The position numbers and the translations under genes are program-made. DNA of 40,195 nucleotides from an uncultured Synechococcus sp. (GTDB lineage: Bacteria > Cyanobacteriota > Cyanobacteriia > PCC-6307 > Cyanobiaceae): NCBI GenBank assembly GCA_913050565.1, contig CAJWZW010000006.1:1-40195 (forward strand), read 5' to 3'. Shown piece by piece: positions 19,652 through 29,875 of the stretch (its first letter is position 1; every line of letters starts with the position of its first letter). The notes under the pieces are model-generated. The model had not been told where the DNA came from and made no database searches. It saw only the letters and a list, made by a program, of their open reading frames with translations.

Positions 19652-20665
19652 TTGGTCTCTGCAGACCTAGATTTTGAGGCCCTCGCCGGCAATGCTGCGG
19701 TGGCTGATCTGCCGTTCACCCTTGATCAGCTCCGGATCCTGCGCGCGATTGTGAGCGAAGGGAGCTTCAAGAAGGCAGCCGACAGTTTGTATGTGACTCA
19801 GCCGGCGGTCAGCCTGCAGATTCAGAACCTCGAGAAGCAACTGGAGGTGTCCCTGTTTGACAGAGGCGGCCGCAAGGCTCAGCTGACTGAGGCAGGTCAC
19901 CTGCTGCTGAGTTACTGCGACCGGATTCTCAGCCAATGCCATGAAGCATGTCGGGCTCTGGATGACCTCCACAACCTCAAGGGAGGTTCATTGATCGTGG
20001 GTGCCAGCCAGACCACGGGCACCTATCTGATGCCGCGGATGATCGGGCTTTTTCGTCAGAAATATCCGGATGTGGCTGTTCAGCTTCAGGTGCACAGCAC
20101 CCGCCGCACCGGCTGGAGCGTTGCCAATGGACAGATTGATCTGGCGATCATCGGTGGTGAACTGCCCCCTGAGTTGAAGGAGCTGCTGCAGGTGGTCCCC
20201 TATGCCAGCGACGAACTCGCGCTTGTGCTGCCCGTGAAGCATCCTCTGGCACGCCTGCCGGAGCTCACCAAAGAGGACCTCTACCGGCTGGGTTTCGTTT
20301 GCCTCGACACGCAATCCACCACTCGAAAGATGGTGGATCAACTGCTGGCACGCTCCGGGCTCGACGTGCACCGTCTACGGATCGAGATGGAGCTCAATTC
20401 ACTGGAAGCGATCAAGAACGCTGTCCAGGCGGGTCTGGGCGCGGCTTTCGTCCCGGTGGTTTCGATCGAGCGTGAACTGGCCGCCGGCACCATTCATCGA
20501 CCGCCGGTTGTGGATCTGCAAGTGCGGCGGCAGCTGAAACTGATCACCCACCCAGCCCGTTATTCATCGAGGGCTTCAGCGGCGTTTCGGCTGGATGTGC
20601 TGCCGGTGTTCGCGAGTGCCGACAGCCCACTTCGTCAGAACCAATCAGCAGGGGATCAGAACTGA
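19652..20665 (+). CDS. rbcR: LysR-type transcriptional regulator, RbcR/Ycf30-like
   Basis: [73 protein letters not shown] start; alternative GTG start at 19700. Confidence 0.88.
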   Translation: MVSADLDFEALAGNAAVADLPFTLDQLRILRAIVSEGSFKKAADSLYVTQPAVSLQIQNLEKQLEVSLFDRGGRKAQLTEAGHLLLSYCDRILSQCHEACRALDDLHNLKGGSLIVGASQTTGTYLMPRMIGLFRQKYPDVAVQLQVHSTRRTGWSVANGQIDLAIIGGELPPELKELLQVVPYASDELALVLPVKHPLARLPELTKEDLYRLGFVCLDTQSTTRKMVDQLLARSGLDVHRLRIEMELNSLEAIKNAVQAGLGAAFVPVVSIERELAAGTIHRPPVVDLQVRRQLKLITHPARYSSRASAAFRLDVLPVFASADSPLRQNQSAGDQN

Positions 20666-21294
20666 TCGGCCTCTGTGTTGCCGATGGACTCCTCCGCTCC
20701 AGCAACGCCACGGGTCAGGAAGCGATTCTGGCTGATGTCGGTCTGGTAAACGCAGCGGACAACTGGCTTGTCGCGGACAGATCCGATGTAGGCGAACGTG
20801 TTCATCCGCTGTTTGCACTCCCGCTCCTGTTCAGCGGTGATCGCCCCTTCCTTGCGCAAAACCGACCAGTTCTCTCTTCGGATCACGCAACCCGGCTGCA
20901 GGGTGGGCTGTGTGACAAAGCTGCTGGAGGGATTGAGTGTGGTGTACATCTCAATGTCCATCACAAAGGCACTGGCCCCCCACTGGCGACAGAACTCAGG
21001 GTCCGGAACGGCCATGTCCAGTTGCTGGGAGCTGGCGATGTTGCCTTGATCGCCCTGGGTCGTGCTGGTGACGGCGCTGCCGATGCCGATTCCCACGACG
21101 AGCACCCCGGCCAGAACCGCCACGGTGAGGGTGCTGAAGCTGAAACCACCCTGCTGGCTGGGCTGGGGGGGATTGGAGTAACCCCGTCCGTAGTCCCGCT
21201 CGCCACCTCCGCGTCGGTCATAGCGGCCGTCTCTGGAGTCACCCCGTCGTGCGTCACCGCGTCGGGGATCCGGGTCGTAGCGGGGAGGTGTCAC
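20656..21294 (-). CDS. DUF3172-like protein with Arg/Asp/Gly-rich N-terminus and one TM segment
   Basis: [57 protein letters not shown] conserved region. Confidence 0.75.
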   Translation of the reverse strand: MTPPRYDPDPRRGDARRGDSRDGRYDRRGGGERDYGRGYSNPPQPSQQGGFSFSTLTVAVLAGVLVVGIGIGSAVTSTTQGDQGNIASSQQLDMAVPDPEFCRQWGASAFVMDIEMYTTLNPSSSFVTQPTLQPGCVIRRENWSVLRKEGAITAEQERECKQRMNTFAYIGSVRDKPVVRCVYQTDISQNRFLTRGVAGAEESIGNTEADQF

Positions 21295-21638
21295 AGCAGT
21301 TCAGGAGTCCTTGGAAGACCCATCGAGAAGTTCTGTACGCGCCCATCGGGGTTGTAGCTCAGCTCCCCGGCCTGAAGCAGCTGACGGATGAATCCTTCCA
21401 GGTCGGTGCCGATTCGCCTCAGGGTGTAGTCGCTCAATTCGCCGGTTCCGGCTGCTTCAACAAGATCCCTGAACTGCTGCTGCACCTTGCTGACGGTGGA
21501 GTCACTCCAGAGGAACTCATTGTCTGGATCGAGATCAAGGGTGAGCTGGTCATCCGATGCCACCAGATCGTCGTTCACCACAGTGGCTGTGAACAGTCGG
21601 ACATGACGTGTGGTGCACTTCAGCAGAGTCTCGGCCAT
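21291..21638 (-). CDS. ndhM: NAD(P)H-quinone oxidoreductase subunit M
   Basis: [54 protein letters not shown] motifs. Confidence 0.92.
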   Translation of the reverse strand: MAETLLKCTTRHVRLFTATVVNDDLVASDDQLTLDLDPDNEFLWSDSTVSKVQQQFRDLVEAAGTGELSDYTLRRIGTDLEGFIRQLLQAGELSYNPDGRVQNFSMGLPRTPELL

Positions 21639-21696
21639 GTCCCACGGGAGAGAGTGAGGGGACTTTAAGAAGCAGAAGGGGAACCAGCCCTTTTAA

Positions 21697-23142
<1,446 letters not shown>

Positions 23143-23145
23143 ACC

Positions 23146-24054
23146 ATGCCCCTCGTCTTCAAGGATCTCGACGCAGCCTTTGAGGCTTGCCGTCGGGAGA
23201 CCGCCGAGTGGGCCAAAACCTTTTACATCGGCACGTTGCTTCTCCCTCCTGAGAAACGACGTGCAATCTGGGCGATTTATGTCTGGTGTCGTCGTACCGA
23301 TGAGCTCATGGACAGCCCGGAAGCTCAGGCTCGTCCTGTCCATGAACTAGCGGATCGTCTCGATCACTGGGAAGCGAAGACGCGTGCTCTGTTCCGGGGG
23401 AACGTTGCCGATGATCTTGATGCAGTGATGGTGGACACCCTGGAGCGTTTTCCGCAGGGAATTCAGCCATACCTGGACATGATCGAGGGCCAGCGGATGG
23501 ATCTCACCTGGACGCGATATCCGCGATTTGAGGATCTCAAGCTCTACTGCTATCGCGTGGCCGGGACGGTTGGCTTGATGACCCAGGGTGTGATGGGCGT
23601 TGATCAGGCCTACACCACGGCTCCCTGGAGTCACCAACCGGACACCTCTGATGCTGCTGTCGCTCTGGGGATTGCCAACCAGCTCACCAACATCCTCAGG
23701 GATGTCGGTGAGGATCGCGGTCGCGGGCGTATCTATCTGCCCCAGGAGGATCTGGAGCGCTTCGGCTATTCCGAAGATGATCTGATGTCCGGAACACTCA
23801 ACCAGGCCTGGCGCGAGCTGATGGCCTTTCAGCTGGCGAGAGCCCGGGACTGGTTCGCTCGCTCCGAGGCTGGAGTGAGGTGGCTTTCCAAGGATGCCCG
23901 TTGGCCGGTTTGGACGTCGCTGCGTTTGTACCGCGGCATTCTTGATGCCATCGAACGCATTGACTACGACGTGTTCAACAATCGCGCTTACGTCGGCAAA
24001 TTCAGCAAGCTTCTTGATCTTCCTCGCTCGTTTTTATTGGCTCAGGCACGCTGA
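23146..24054 (+). CDS. crtB: Phytoene synthase
   Basis: FYIGTLLLPPEKRRAIWAIYVWCRRTDELMD, LGIANQLTNILRDVGEDRGRGRIYLPQEDL motifs; 3 nt after the pds stop. Confidence 0.97.
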   Translation: MPLVFKDLDAAFEACRRETAEWAKTFYIGTLLLPPEKRRAIWAIYVWCRRTDELMDSPEAQARPVHELADRLDHWEAKTRALFRGNVADDLDAVMVDTLERFPQGIQPYLDMIEGQRMDLTWTRYPRFEDLKLYCYRVAGTVGLMTQGVMGVDQAYTTAPWSHQPDTSDAAVALGIANQLTNILRDVGEDRGRGRIYLPQEDLERFGYSEDDLMSGTLNQAWRELMAFQLARARDWFARSEAGVRWLSKDARWPVWTSLRLYRGILDAIERIDYDVFNNRAYVGKFSKLLDLPRSFLLAQAR

Positions 24055-24085
24055 AACAGCTCAATCAGAGTGTTTGCAGAGCCAT

Positions 24086-24127
24086 AAAAAACCCCTGTTG
24101 GTTATTCAACAGGGGTTGCGTCTTTTT
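24086..24127. terminator. Bidirectional terminator between crtB and the RNA-binding protein gene
   Basis: AACCCCTGTTG-GTTATT-CAACAGGGGTT with A6 on the left and CTTTTTC on the right. Confidence 0.88.
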
Positions 24128-24145
24128 CATCCTGATTAAGACAAT

Positions 24146-24571
24146 TCAGACTGCTGTTTTCTGGTTGCCGAGAAGATCCTTCAGTTTGGAAAGTTCACCA
24201 GCCCAGCGGGGGTCCGGTGCACCCTCACTCTTGGCATCGCTGTGCACCACCTTGTTCACTGCCTTGCGGGCCACCTGAGGCTGACCACTGGCGCTGGCTC
24301 CCCCCCGACGATTTCCGCCACTTTCACGGCGCTCGGATCGCTCAACGCGCAGGTTGCTTCCGCCGAAATCCTTGCCGTTGAGTTGCTCGATCAGGGCATC
24401 GGCAACTTTTTCGTCGTCAACATTGGCGAAGCCGAATCCACGGCTGGCTCCTGTCTCACGATCCAGAACGGCCTTGAAGCGAATTCCTTCCCCAATGGAC
24501 TTGAGCAGAGCTGCCAGCTCCTGTTCATCAAAGGTCTGCGGCAGGTTGCCGATGTACAAGCGAATGCTCAT
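24146..24571 (-). CDS. RRM-domain RNA-binding protein (cyanobacterial Rbp type)
   Basis: RLYIGNLPQTF (RNP2) and SRGFGFANV (RNP1) motifs. Confidence 0.93.
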   Translation of the reverse strand: MSIRLYIGNLPQTFDEQELAALLKSIGEGIRFKAVLDRETGASRGFGFANVDDEKVADALIEQLNGKDFGGSNLRVERSERRESGGNRRGGASASGQPQVARKAVNKVVHSDAKSEGAPDPRWAGELSKLKDLLGNQKTAV

Positions 24572-24634
24572 GAAGGAAGGGAAATGCGATTCGTCGGTGT
24601 CGGACCGTCATCGTTGACACACCAGCAAAGTTAA

Positions 24635-25849
24635 TCACAGAGCCTCTCTCTCCAAGACCCACCACCGGCGTGCCTCCTCCAAAGCCTGCTCCTGCCCTCT
24701 GATGCGACCGAAGGCAGCTTCCTGGCGTAAATGGGCCAGCAGAGTGCCCACCACGGGGCCAGCAGGTATCGCAAGGACCTCCATCAGGGTCTTGCCGCTG
24801 AGGGGGAAGCGGGGATGAAACAGAGGGTCCTCCGTGTCCCGCCAGCGTCTGAGCCAGGTGTCCTGAACCGCTCGGTTCAGCTGAAGAATCAGGGCCGGTA
24901 AATCCGGTTCCAGATCGAGATGCAACTGCAGGCGGTCCTCTTCCGCGAGTTGCTCCAGCTGTGGTCCTGCAGCCTGAAGCCAGTGTCGGAGGCGTCGGCA
25001 ACGCTGCTGGAGAGCTCGACTGGCCCGCAGCTGTCCAAGGCCTTGCTCACTGATCAAGCCGCTCAGGCGGGCCAGTGGCAACGCTTCCTGCCTTTCTTCA
25101 GCGGTGAACAGTGCGGCGTCGTTCAAGGTTGGAAGCGTCTGATGGGCAGCCCAGGGAGCCATCAGCTCCAGTCGGTTCAGCTGTTCGAGGGCCTCATCCG
25201 CATGTGGACCGGCAACCAGCTTCTGGATTTCGGCAAGGATCCGCTCGGGCGCGGCTTCTTTGAGCCGATGTCGAAGGCTGCGGATCCACTCGGCTGTTCT
25301 TGCATCCAGCGTCAGCGGAATCTGCGCCAGCAGTCGCGGGCCCCGCAACAACCGCAGCGGATCAGCGCAAAGGTTGTCCTCCCGCACCGCGCTCAGTCGC
25401 CCTTCGGCGAGGTCCTCAAGTCCACCGGTGGGATCCACAAGTTCGCCTGCTGGATTGAGCGGAAGAGCGATGGCATTCAGCCGGTAGTCCCGTCGCCAGA
25501 GGTCGTCCTCAAGGCTGCTCCCCTCCCGTCTCGCGATGTCGATGGTCCAGCCTTTCAGCACCAGCCTGGCGATGTCACGCGCCTCGTCCAGCGCAATGAA
25601 ACTGCCCCCAAGTCTCCGTTTCAGCTGTCGCGCCAGCTCAAGGGCGCCGGAGCGAACAACCAGATCGAGGTCCGGCCGGGCCGGCAGGCGATTCAGGAGG
25701 GCATCCCTCACTGCCCCGCCCACCAGGGCTGTTTCCTCAGGAAGCAGCGGCAATGGAACGGGCCAGCTTTCCATCGCCAGACGCTGTCGAACCTGCTCAG
25801 ATCGACTTCGGCGATTCAGAATGACATCCGATGCGGCGGAGGAGGACAT
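24635..25849 (-). CDS. cca: CCA tRNA nucleotidyltransferase / poly(A) polymerase family
   Basis: LVGGAVRDALLNRLPARPDLDLVV, RRDYRLNAIALPL motifs; alternative ATG start at 25774. Confidence 0.88.
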   Translation of the reverse strand: MSSSAASDVILNRRSRSEQVRQRLAMESWPVPLPLLPEETALVGGAVRDALLNRLPARPDLDLVVRSGALELARQLKRRLGGSFIALDEARDIARLVLKGWTIDIARREGSSLEDDLWRRDYRLNAIALPLNPAGELVDPTGGLEDLAEGRLSAVREDNLCADPLRLLRGPRLLAQIPLTLDARTAEWIRSLRHRLKEAAPERILAEIQKLVAGPHADEALEQLNRLELMAPWAAHQTLPTLNDAALFTAEERQEALPLARLSGLISEQGLGQLRASRALQQRCRRLRHWLQAAGPQLEQLAEEDRLQLHLDLEPDLPALILQLNRAVQDTWLRRWRDTEDPLFHPRFPLSGKTLMEVLAIPAGPVVGTLLAHLRQEAAFGRIRGQEQALEEARRWWVLEREAL

Positions 25850-26099
25850 GTGTATCTGTGTGGACTGCCGCTGGGTCGATCGCTGCCAGGCCTATCACGC
25901 TGTCGAACGTCAGCATGGTGCACCTCACCTGACGGCGCATCCGGATCTGGTGCCACTTGAGCCACGCATTCACATCTCGGTTCTCGACCTTCCCGGTGGC
26001 GCTTCCGGTGTGGAGTGGGATGTAAGGGCCTGTACCAGTTTCGATGCCGAGCCAGGACGTTGGAGTCGGTTGCGCCCCGGTGAGGCTCTGCCGCGATGA
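25848..26099 (+). CDS. ycf34: Ycf34 family protein (Cys-rich, putative Fe-S)
   Basis: MCICVDCRWVDRCQAYHAVE N-terminus with four Cys, as in Ycf34. Confidence 0.88.
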   Translation: MCICVDCRWVDRCQAYHAVERQHGAPHLTAHPDLVPLEPRIHISVLDLPGGASGVEWDVRACTSFDAEPGRWSRLRPGEALPR

Positions 26100-26114
26100 C
26101 ACAGCTGAACTGTT

Positions 26115-26717
26115 GTGAGTGACACCATTCCGACTCAGCTCCTGGCCCTGCACAGCTGTACGGATCGTTTCGGGGTTGCAGTGCAGCAATCGTTGGGAAC
26201 GCCCCGCGTGGCTGTCTTTGATGACGGTCGAAGTCTGTCCAACAGCCTGATCGAGCGTGTTGATTCCCTTCTGCCCCGCAGTCGCTGGGACCGGATTCGG
26301 GGGATTGCCGTCGCTACGGGCCCAGGAGGCTTCACCGGCACCCGTCTGACGGTGGTCATGGCTCGCACCCTGGCTCAGCAACTGGACTGCCCCTTGCTCG
26401 GCGTGAGCTCCTTCGCTCTCATGGCCCAGCGCATGCCGTGCCGTCATCAACCGTTCTGGATCACCCAGGTTCTGCCTCGTCGTGGAGTGGTCGCTGGTCG
26501 GTACAGCGTTGCCGGCGACACGGTGACCGAGATCGAGGTTCCCCATTTGCTTGAGGAGGGTCGAGTTGTCACGCCGGCACTTGCAGCGGAGCTCGATGTC
26601 GAGGCTGATGTCGTCTCTCTGATGGCTCAGCTCCAGCACAGCCTTGAGCGGCGAGATCGCCTCCCTTGGCAGGAGGTTCTGCCGATTTATCCCACGTCGC
26701 CGGTGGGTCCTGTCTGA
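26115..26717 (+). CDS. tsaB: tRNA threonylcarbamoyladenosine biosynthesis protein TsaB
   Basis: LLALHSCTDRFGVAV, GIAVATGPGGFTGTRLTVVMARTLAQQL motifs; GTG start. Confidence 0.9.
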   Translation: MSDTIPTQLLALHSCTDRFGVAVQQSLGTPRVAVFDDGRSLSNSLIERVDSLLPRSRWDRIRGIAVATGPGGFTGTRLTVVMARTLAQQLDCPLLGVSSFALMAQRMPCRHQPFWITQVLPRRGVVAGRYSVAGDTVTEIEVPHLLEEGRVVTPALAAELDVEADVVSLMAQLQHSLERRDRLPWQEVLPIYPTSPVGPV

Positions 26718-27292
26718 TGGCGGGTCTGCGGACCGGAATTCTGTTGAGTGCAGGCCTGGCGATGTGGATGGTCGGAGCAGGTCCGCTTGCGCCCTATCGC
26801 CGCGCCCTGTTCGATCGCAGTGCACCTCAGCTGGTGCTGGTGCTCGGTGGGGATGTTGATCGTGAGCGCGTTGGAGCTCGCCTGGCCCGTGAACTGGATC
26901 TACCTCTGTTGGTCAGTGGTGGCAGCAATCCGGAATATGCAACCTGGTTGATTGAGGAAGAGGGGCTGGATGCAGAGCGTGTTGAACTCGATTACCGAGC
27001 CCAGGACACGCTGGGAAATTTCACGTCCCTGGTCGATGAGTTGCAGGACCGGCGTGTGCGGCATCTGTTGCTTGTCACCAGTGCTGATCATCTGGCTCGA
27101 TCGATGGCCGTGGGGCAGGTGGTGGCGGGAAGTCGCGGGATCCACATCACAGGGGTTCCTGTGGCCTGTGAGCCTCGCTGCGTTGCGGAGAGTCCTGTGA
27201 AGAGATGGCGCGACTGGGTCAGGGCTGTGGCGTGGGTGGCCACGGGGCGAGACCTCAGGGACGTGGCGGCTCCAGTTCAAGAAGTGCGTTGA
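26717..27292 (+). CDS. YdcF/DUF218-family protein
   Basis: LVLVLGGDVDRERVGARLARELDLPLLVSGGS, LLVTSADHLARSMAVG; start overlaps the tsaB stop (TGATG). Confidence 0.78.
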   Translation: MAGLRTGILLSAGLAMWMVGAGPLAPYRRALFDRSAPQLVLVLGGDVDRERVGARLARELDLPLLVSGGSNPEYATWLIEEEGLDAERVELDYRAQDTLGNFTSLVDELQDRRVRHLLLVTSADHLARSMAVGQVVAGSRGIHITGVPVACEPRCVAESPVKRWRDWVRAVAWVATGRDLRDVAAPVQEVR

Positions 27293-27908
27293 TCCGTTCC
27301 TGAAGAAGCGCAGTTGTGGTGTCCAGGTCGGGGCGACGGCGGCTCTTCGGTGGTGGAATCGGAGCGCCGACCCGCAGCTGCAGCTGCACCAGTCGGGGCC
27401 AGAGCCGACCGCTGCCGAGGGCGCGATGGCTGTTGACAATCGCCACAGGAAGCAGAGGAGCACCGCTGCGGGCCGCCAGCAATGCCGCTCCCGGCAGTGG
27501 ATTATTCACGCGCCCGTTGGCCTGGCGAGTCCCATCCAGGAACACTCCGGTAGCCCATCCTTCCTCGAGTTTGGCGGTGGCGGTGCGGATCGCCTCGCGA
27601 TCGCTGGCTCCACGGCGCACCGGGTAGGCACCACAGGCTCGGATCACGCGACCCAAAAGCGGGATCTCAAACAGTTCCGACTTGGCCATGAAGGCCACCG
27701 GGCGGCCCAGGGCATGGCCCAGCAACGGGGGATCCAGGTGGGAGCCGTGGTTGGAGGCCACCACCAGAGGCCCGCTCAAAGGCACATGCTCCAGGCCATA
27801 GGTGCTGCCCCGGAACAGAACACGGAACAAAGGAAACACAATCAGACCGCTCACCAGGCGGTAGGTGAGCCCTGGTTCAGGTGCGGAGACAATCGGTGCT
27901 GCACTCAC
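27255..27908 (-). CDS. plsC: 1-acyl-sn-glycerol-3-phosphate acyltransferase
   Basis: ASNHGSHLDPPLLG (NHxxxxD) and FLDGTRQANGRV motifs. Confidence 0.88.
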   Translation of the reverse strand: MSAAPIVSAPEPGLTYRLVSGLIVFPLFRVLFRGSTYGLEHVPLSGPLVVASNHGSHLDPPLLGHALGRPVAFMAKSELFEIPLLGRVIRACGAYPVRRGASDREAIRTATAKLEEGWATGVFLDGTRQANGRVNNPLPGAALLAARSGAPLLPVAIVNSHRALGSGRLWPRLVQLQLRVGAPIPPPKSRRRPDLDTTTALLQERINALLELEPPRP

Positions 27909-28801
27909 TGGCCCAGATCCGCAGCGCCAGAGATTTGTGCTGTGGTGACCCCGTCCATGCTGCGTTTGGCGAGTCCGCTCAGCACGTTGCCTGGGCCGAT
28001 CTCGACCAAGGTGTCCACCCCTTCGGACGCCATGGCAGCCATTGTTTCCCGCCAGCGCACACCCGTGGTCATCTGCTGCTTCAGCCGTTGTTTCAGGGTG
28101 TCGCCGCTGCTGGTGGCGCAGGGATCGCTGTTGCTGAGCACGGGAATGCGGGCATTACGAAAGCTCACGCCATCAAGGATGGCGGCGAAACGATCAGCGG
28201 CCTCGGCCATGAAGGGCGAATGGAACGCTCCGGAGACAGCCAGTGGAATCGCCCGTTTGCATTTGAGCTGCTCACTCACCTGGCCCACGGCCTCCGGACG
28301 CCCGGAGATCACAACCTGAGCTTCGCTGTTGTCATTGGCGATGCTCACGCCATCGATGCCGCTCACGAGCTCGTCCAGTTGATTCCGGTCAAAGCCGATC
28401 ACGGCGGTCATGGCGCCGCCCCCTGCAGCCGCCATCAGTTCGGAACGCGTTTTCATCAGGCTCAGGCCTGTTTCCAGGTCAAACACTCCTGCGGCATAGA
28501 GCGCCACCAGTTCCCCGAGGCTGTGACCGGCAACCAAGGAGGCCTCGCGTCCCTGCTTGATCAGGTTGTCGACCAGCAGGGACTCCACGACGAAGAGAGC
28601 GGGTTGCGTGTTGCGGGTGTCGTTCAAGTCGTCCGGGCCATCGCCGCCGCCGCTCTCCCCACGGCAGATCGCCAGCAGGTCCCGCCCCAGCAGTTCCGAT
28701 GCCAGGGAGAAGCGTGCATTGGCACCACTCATGTTCAGCAGCTGGTCGGCCATGCCGACCTTTTGTGAACCTTGACCGGGGAAGACCCAGGCGATCGACA
28801 T
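27905..28801 (-). CDS. fabD: Malonyl-CoA:ACP transacylase
   Basis: AWVFPGQGSQKVGMA, VAGHSLGELVALYAAG motifs; start set to ATG at 28801. Confidence 0.95.
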   Translation of the reverse strand: MSIAWVFPGQGSQKVGMADQLLNMSGANARFSLASELLGRDLLAICRGESGGGDGPDDLNDTRNTQPALFVVESLLVDNLIKQGREASLVAGHSLGELVALYAAGVFDLETGLSLMKTRSELMAAAGGGAMTAVIGFDRNQLDELVSGIDGVSIANDNSEAQVVISGRPEAVGQVSEQLKCKRAIPLAVSGAFHSPFMAEAADRFAAILDGVSFRNARIPVLSNSDPCATSSGDTLKQRLKQQMTTGVRWRETMAAMASEGVDTLVEIGPGNVLSGLAKRSMDGVTTAQISGAADLGQ

Positions 28802-28829
28802 GGCCGTCTTGTTCTGTCCGAGGCGGAGA

Positions 28830-29849
28830 TTACGCGGGGCCGCTCCAGCGCAGAAGAGCTGCTCCCCAGCTGAGGCCGGCACCAAAACCGCTGCTTGCCA
28901 TGAGATGGCCTGGCTGAATGCGACCGTCGCGCACCGCTTCGTCCAGCATCAGAGGGATCGTGGCTGCTGAGGTGTTGCCGTAGTGACTCAGGTTGCTCAG
29001 CACCTTGTCATTGGGAATGGCAAACCGATCCGCAACGGCATCAAGAATGCGCTGATTGGCCTGATGAAGCAACAACCAGTCGAGGCTGTCGGCGGTGGTT
29101 TGCGTCTGCTCGAGCAGACGTGCCAGGAGTGCCGGAACCTCCCTTACCGCAAATTTGTAGACCTCCTGGCCGTTCATCTGGATGGACTGGAACCCGCCGC
29201 GTTGATGGGTGGCATCGGCGACAAGTGGGTTGTGGTCGCTGACCTGGGGCAGCTGCAGCACCTCGCCGCGACTGCCGTCCGAGCGCAGCAGGAATCCCCG
29301 CAGATCATCCCGACCGTCATCGGAAGCTTCCAGCACCACGGCCGCGGCAGCGTCGCCGAACAGCACACAGGAGCGCCGGTCATCCCAGTCCACCCATCTG
29401 CTGAGCTGATCCGCACCCACAACCAGAACCCGCTTCATGGCCCCTGTGCGCAGGTATTGGCCGGCGGTCACCAGTGCGAACAGAAAACCGCTGCAGGCAG
29501 CGGTGATGTCAAAGGCAACGGCGTTTACTGCGCCGAGTCGAGCCTGGAGTCTCGGTGCTGAGCCGAACAGATCGTCGGGGGTTGAGGTGGCCAGCAGGAT
29601 CAGATCAAGGCCTGAGGCATCCCAGCCAGCCATCGCAAGAGCCCGTTCGGAGGCCTGGCAGCAGATCTCTCCAAGGGATTCGTCCACACCAACCACATGC
29701 CTGGCACCAATTCCAGTGCGGCTGCGGATCCATTCATCGCTTGTCTCGACCCGTTGCCCCAGCTCCTGATTGCTGATCGAGCGGGATGGAGTGGCGCTGC
29801 CGCAACCCCGCAGCAGCATGCCAGCGGTCCTGGGGTGCTGCTCTGCCAA
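28830..29849 (-). CDS. fabH: 3-oxoacyl-ACP synthase III
   Basis: TSDEWIRSRTGIGARHV, FDITAACSGFLFAL, LLHQANQRILDAV motifs. Confidence 0.96.
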   Translation of the reverse strand: MAEQHPRTAGMLLRGCGSATPSRSISNQELGQRVETSDEWIRSRTGIGARHVVGVDESLGEICCQASERALAMAGWDASGLDLILLATSTPDDLFGSAPRLQARLGAVNAVAFDITAACSGFLFALVTAGQYLRTGAMKRVLVVGADQLSRWVDWDDRRSCVLFGDAAAAVVLEASDDGRDDLRGFLLRSDGSRGEVLQLPQVSDHNPLVADATHQRGGFQSIQMNGQEVYKFAVREVPALLARLLEQTQTTADSLDWLLLHQANQRILDAVADRFAIPNDKVLSNLSHYGNTSAATIPLMLDEAVRDGRIQPGHLMASSGFGAGLSWGAALLRWSGPA

Positions 29850-29875
29850 CGCGGTGAGTCAATGGATGGCGTCAG

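Noticed and set aside
24920-25960. 346-aa plus-strand ORF antisense to cca
   Set aside because: Shadow ORF; cca motifs on the minus strand are clear, and it also overlaps ycf34 out of frame.
25797-26825. 342-aa minus-strand ORF opposite ycf34/tsaB
   Set aside because: Opposite well-supported genes; no family signature.
27881-28768. 295-aa plus-strand ORF opposite fabD
   Set aside because: Shadow ORF antisense to fabD.
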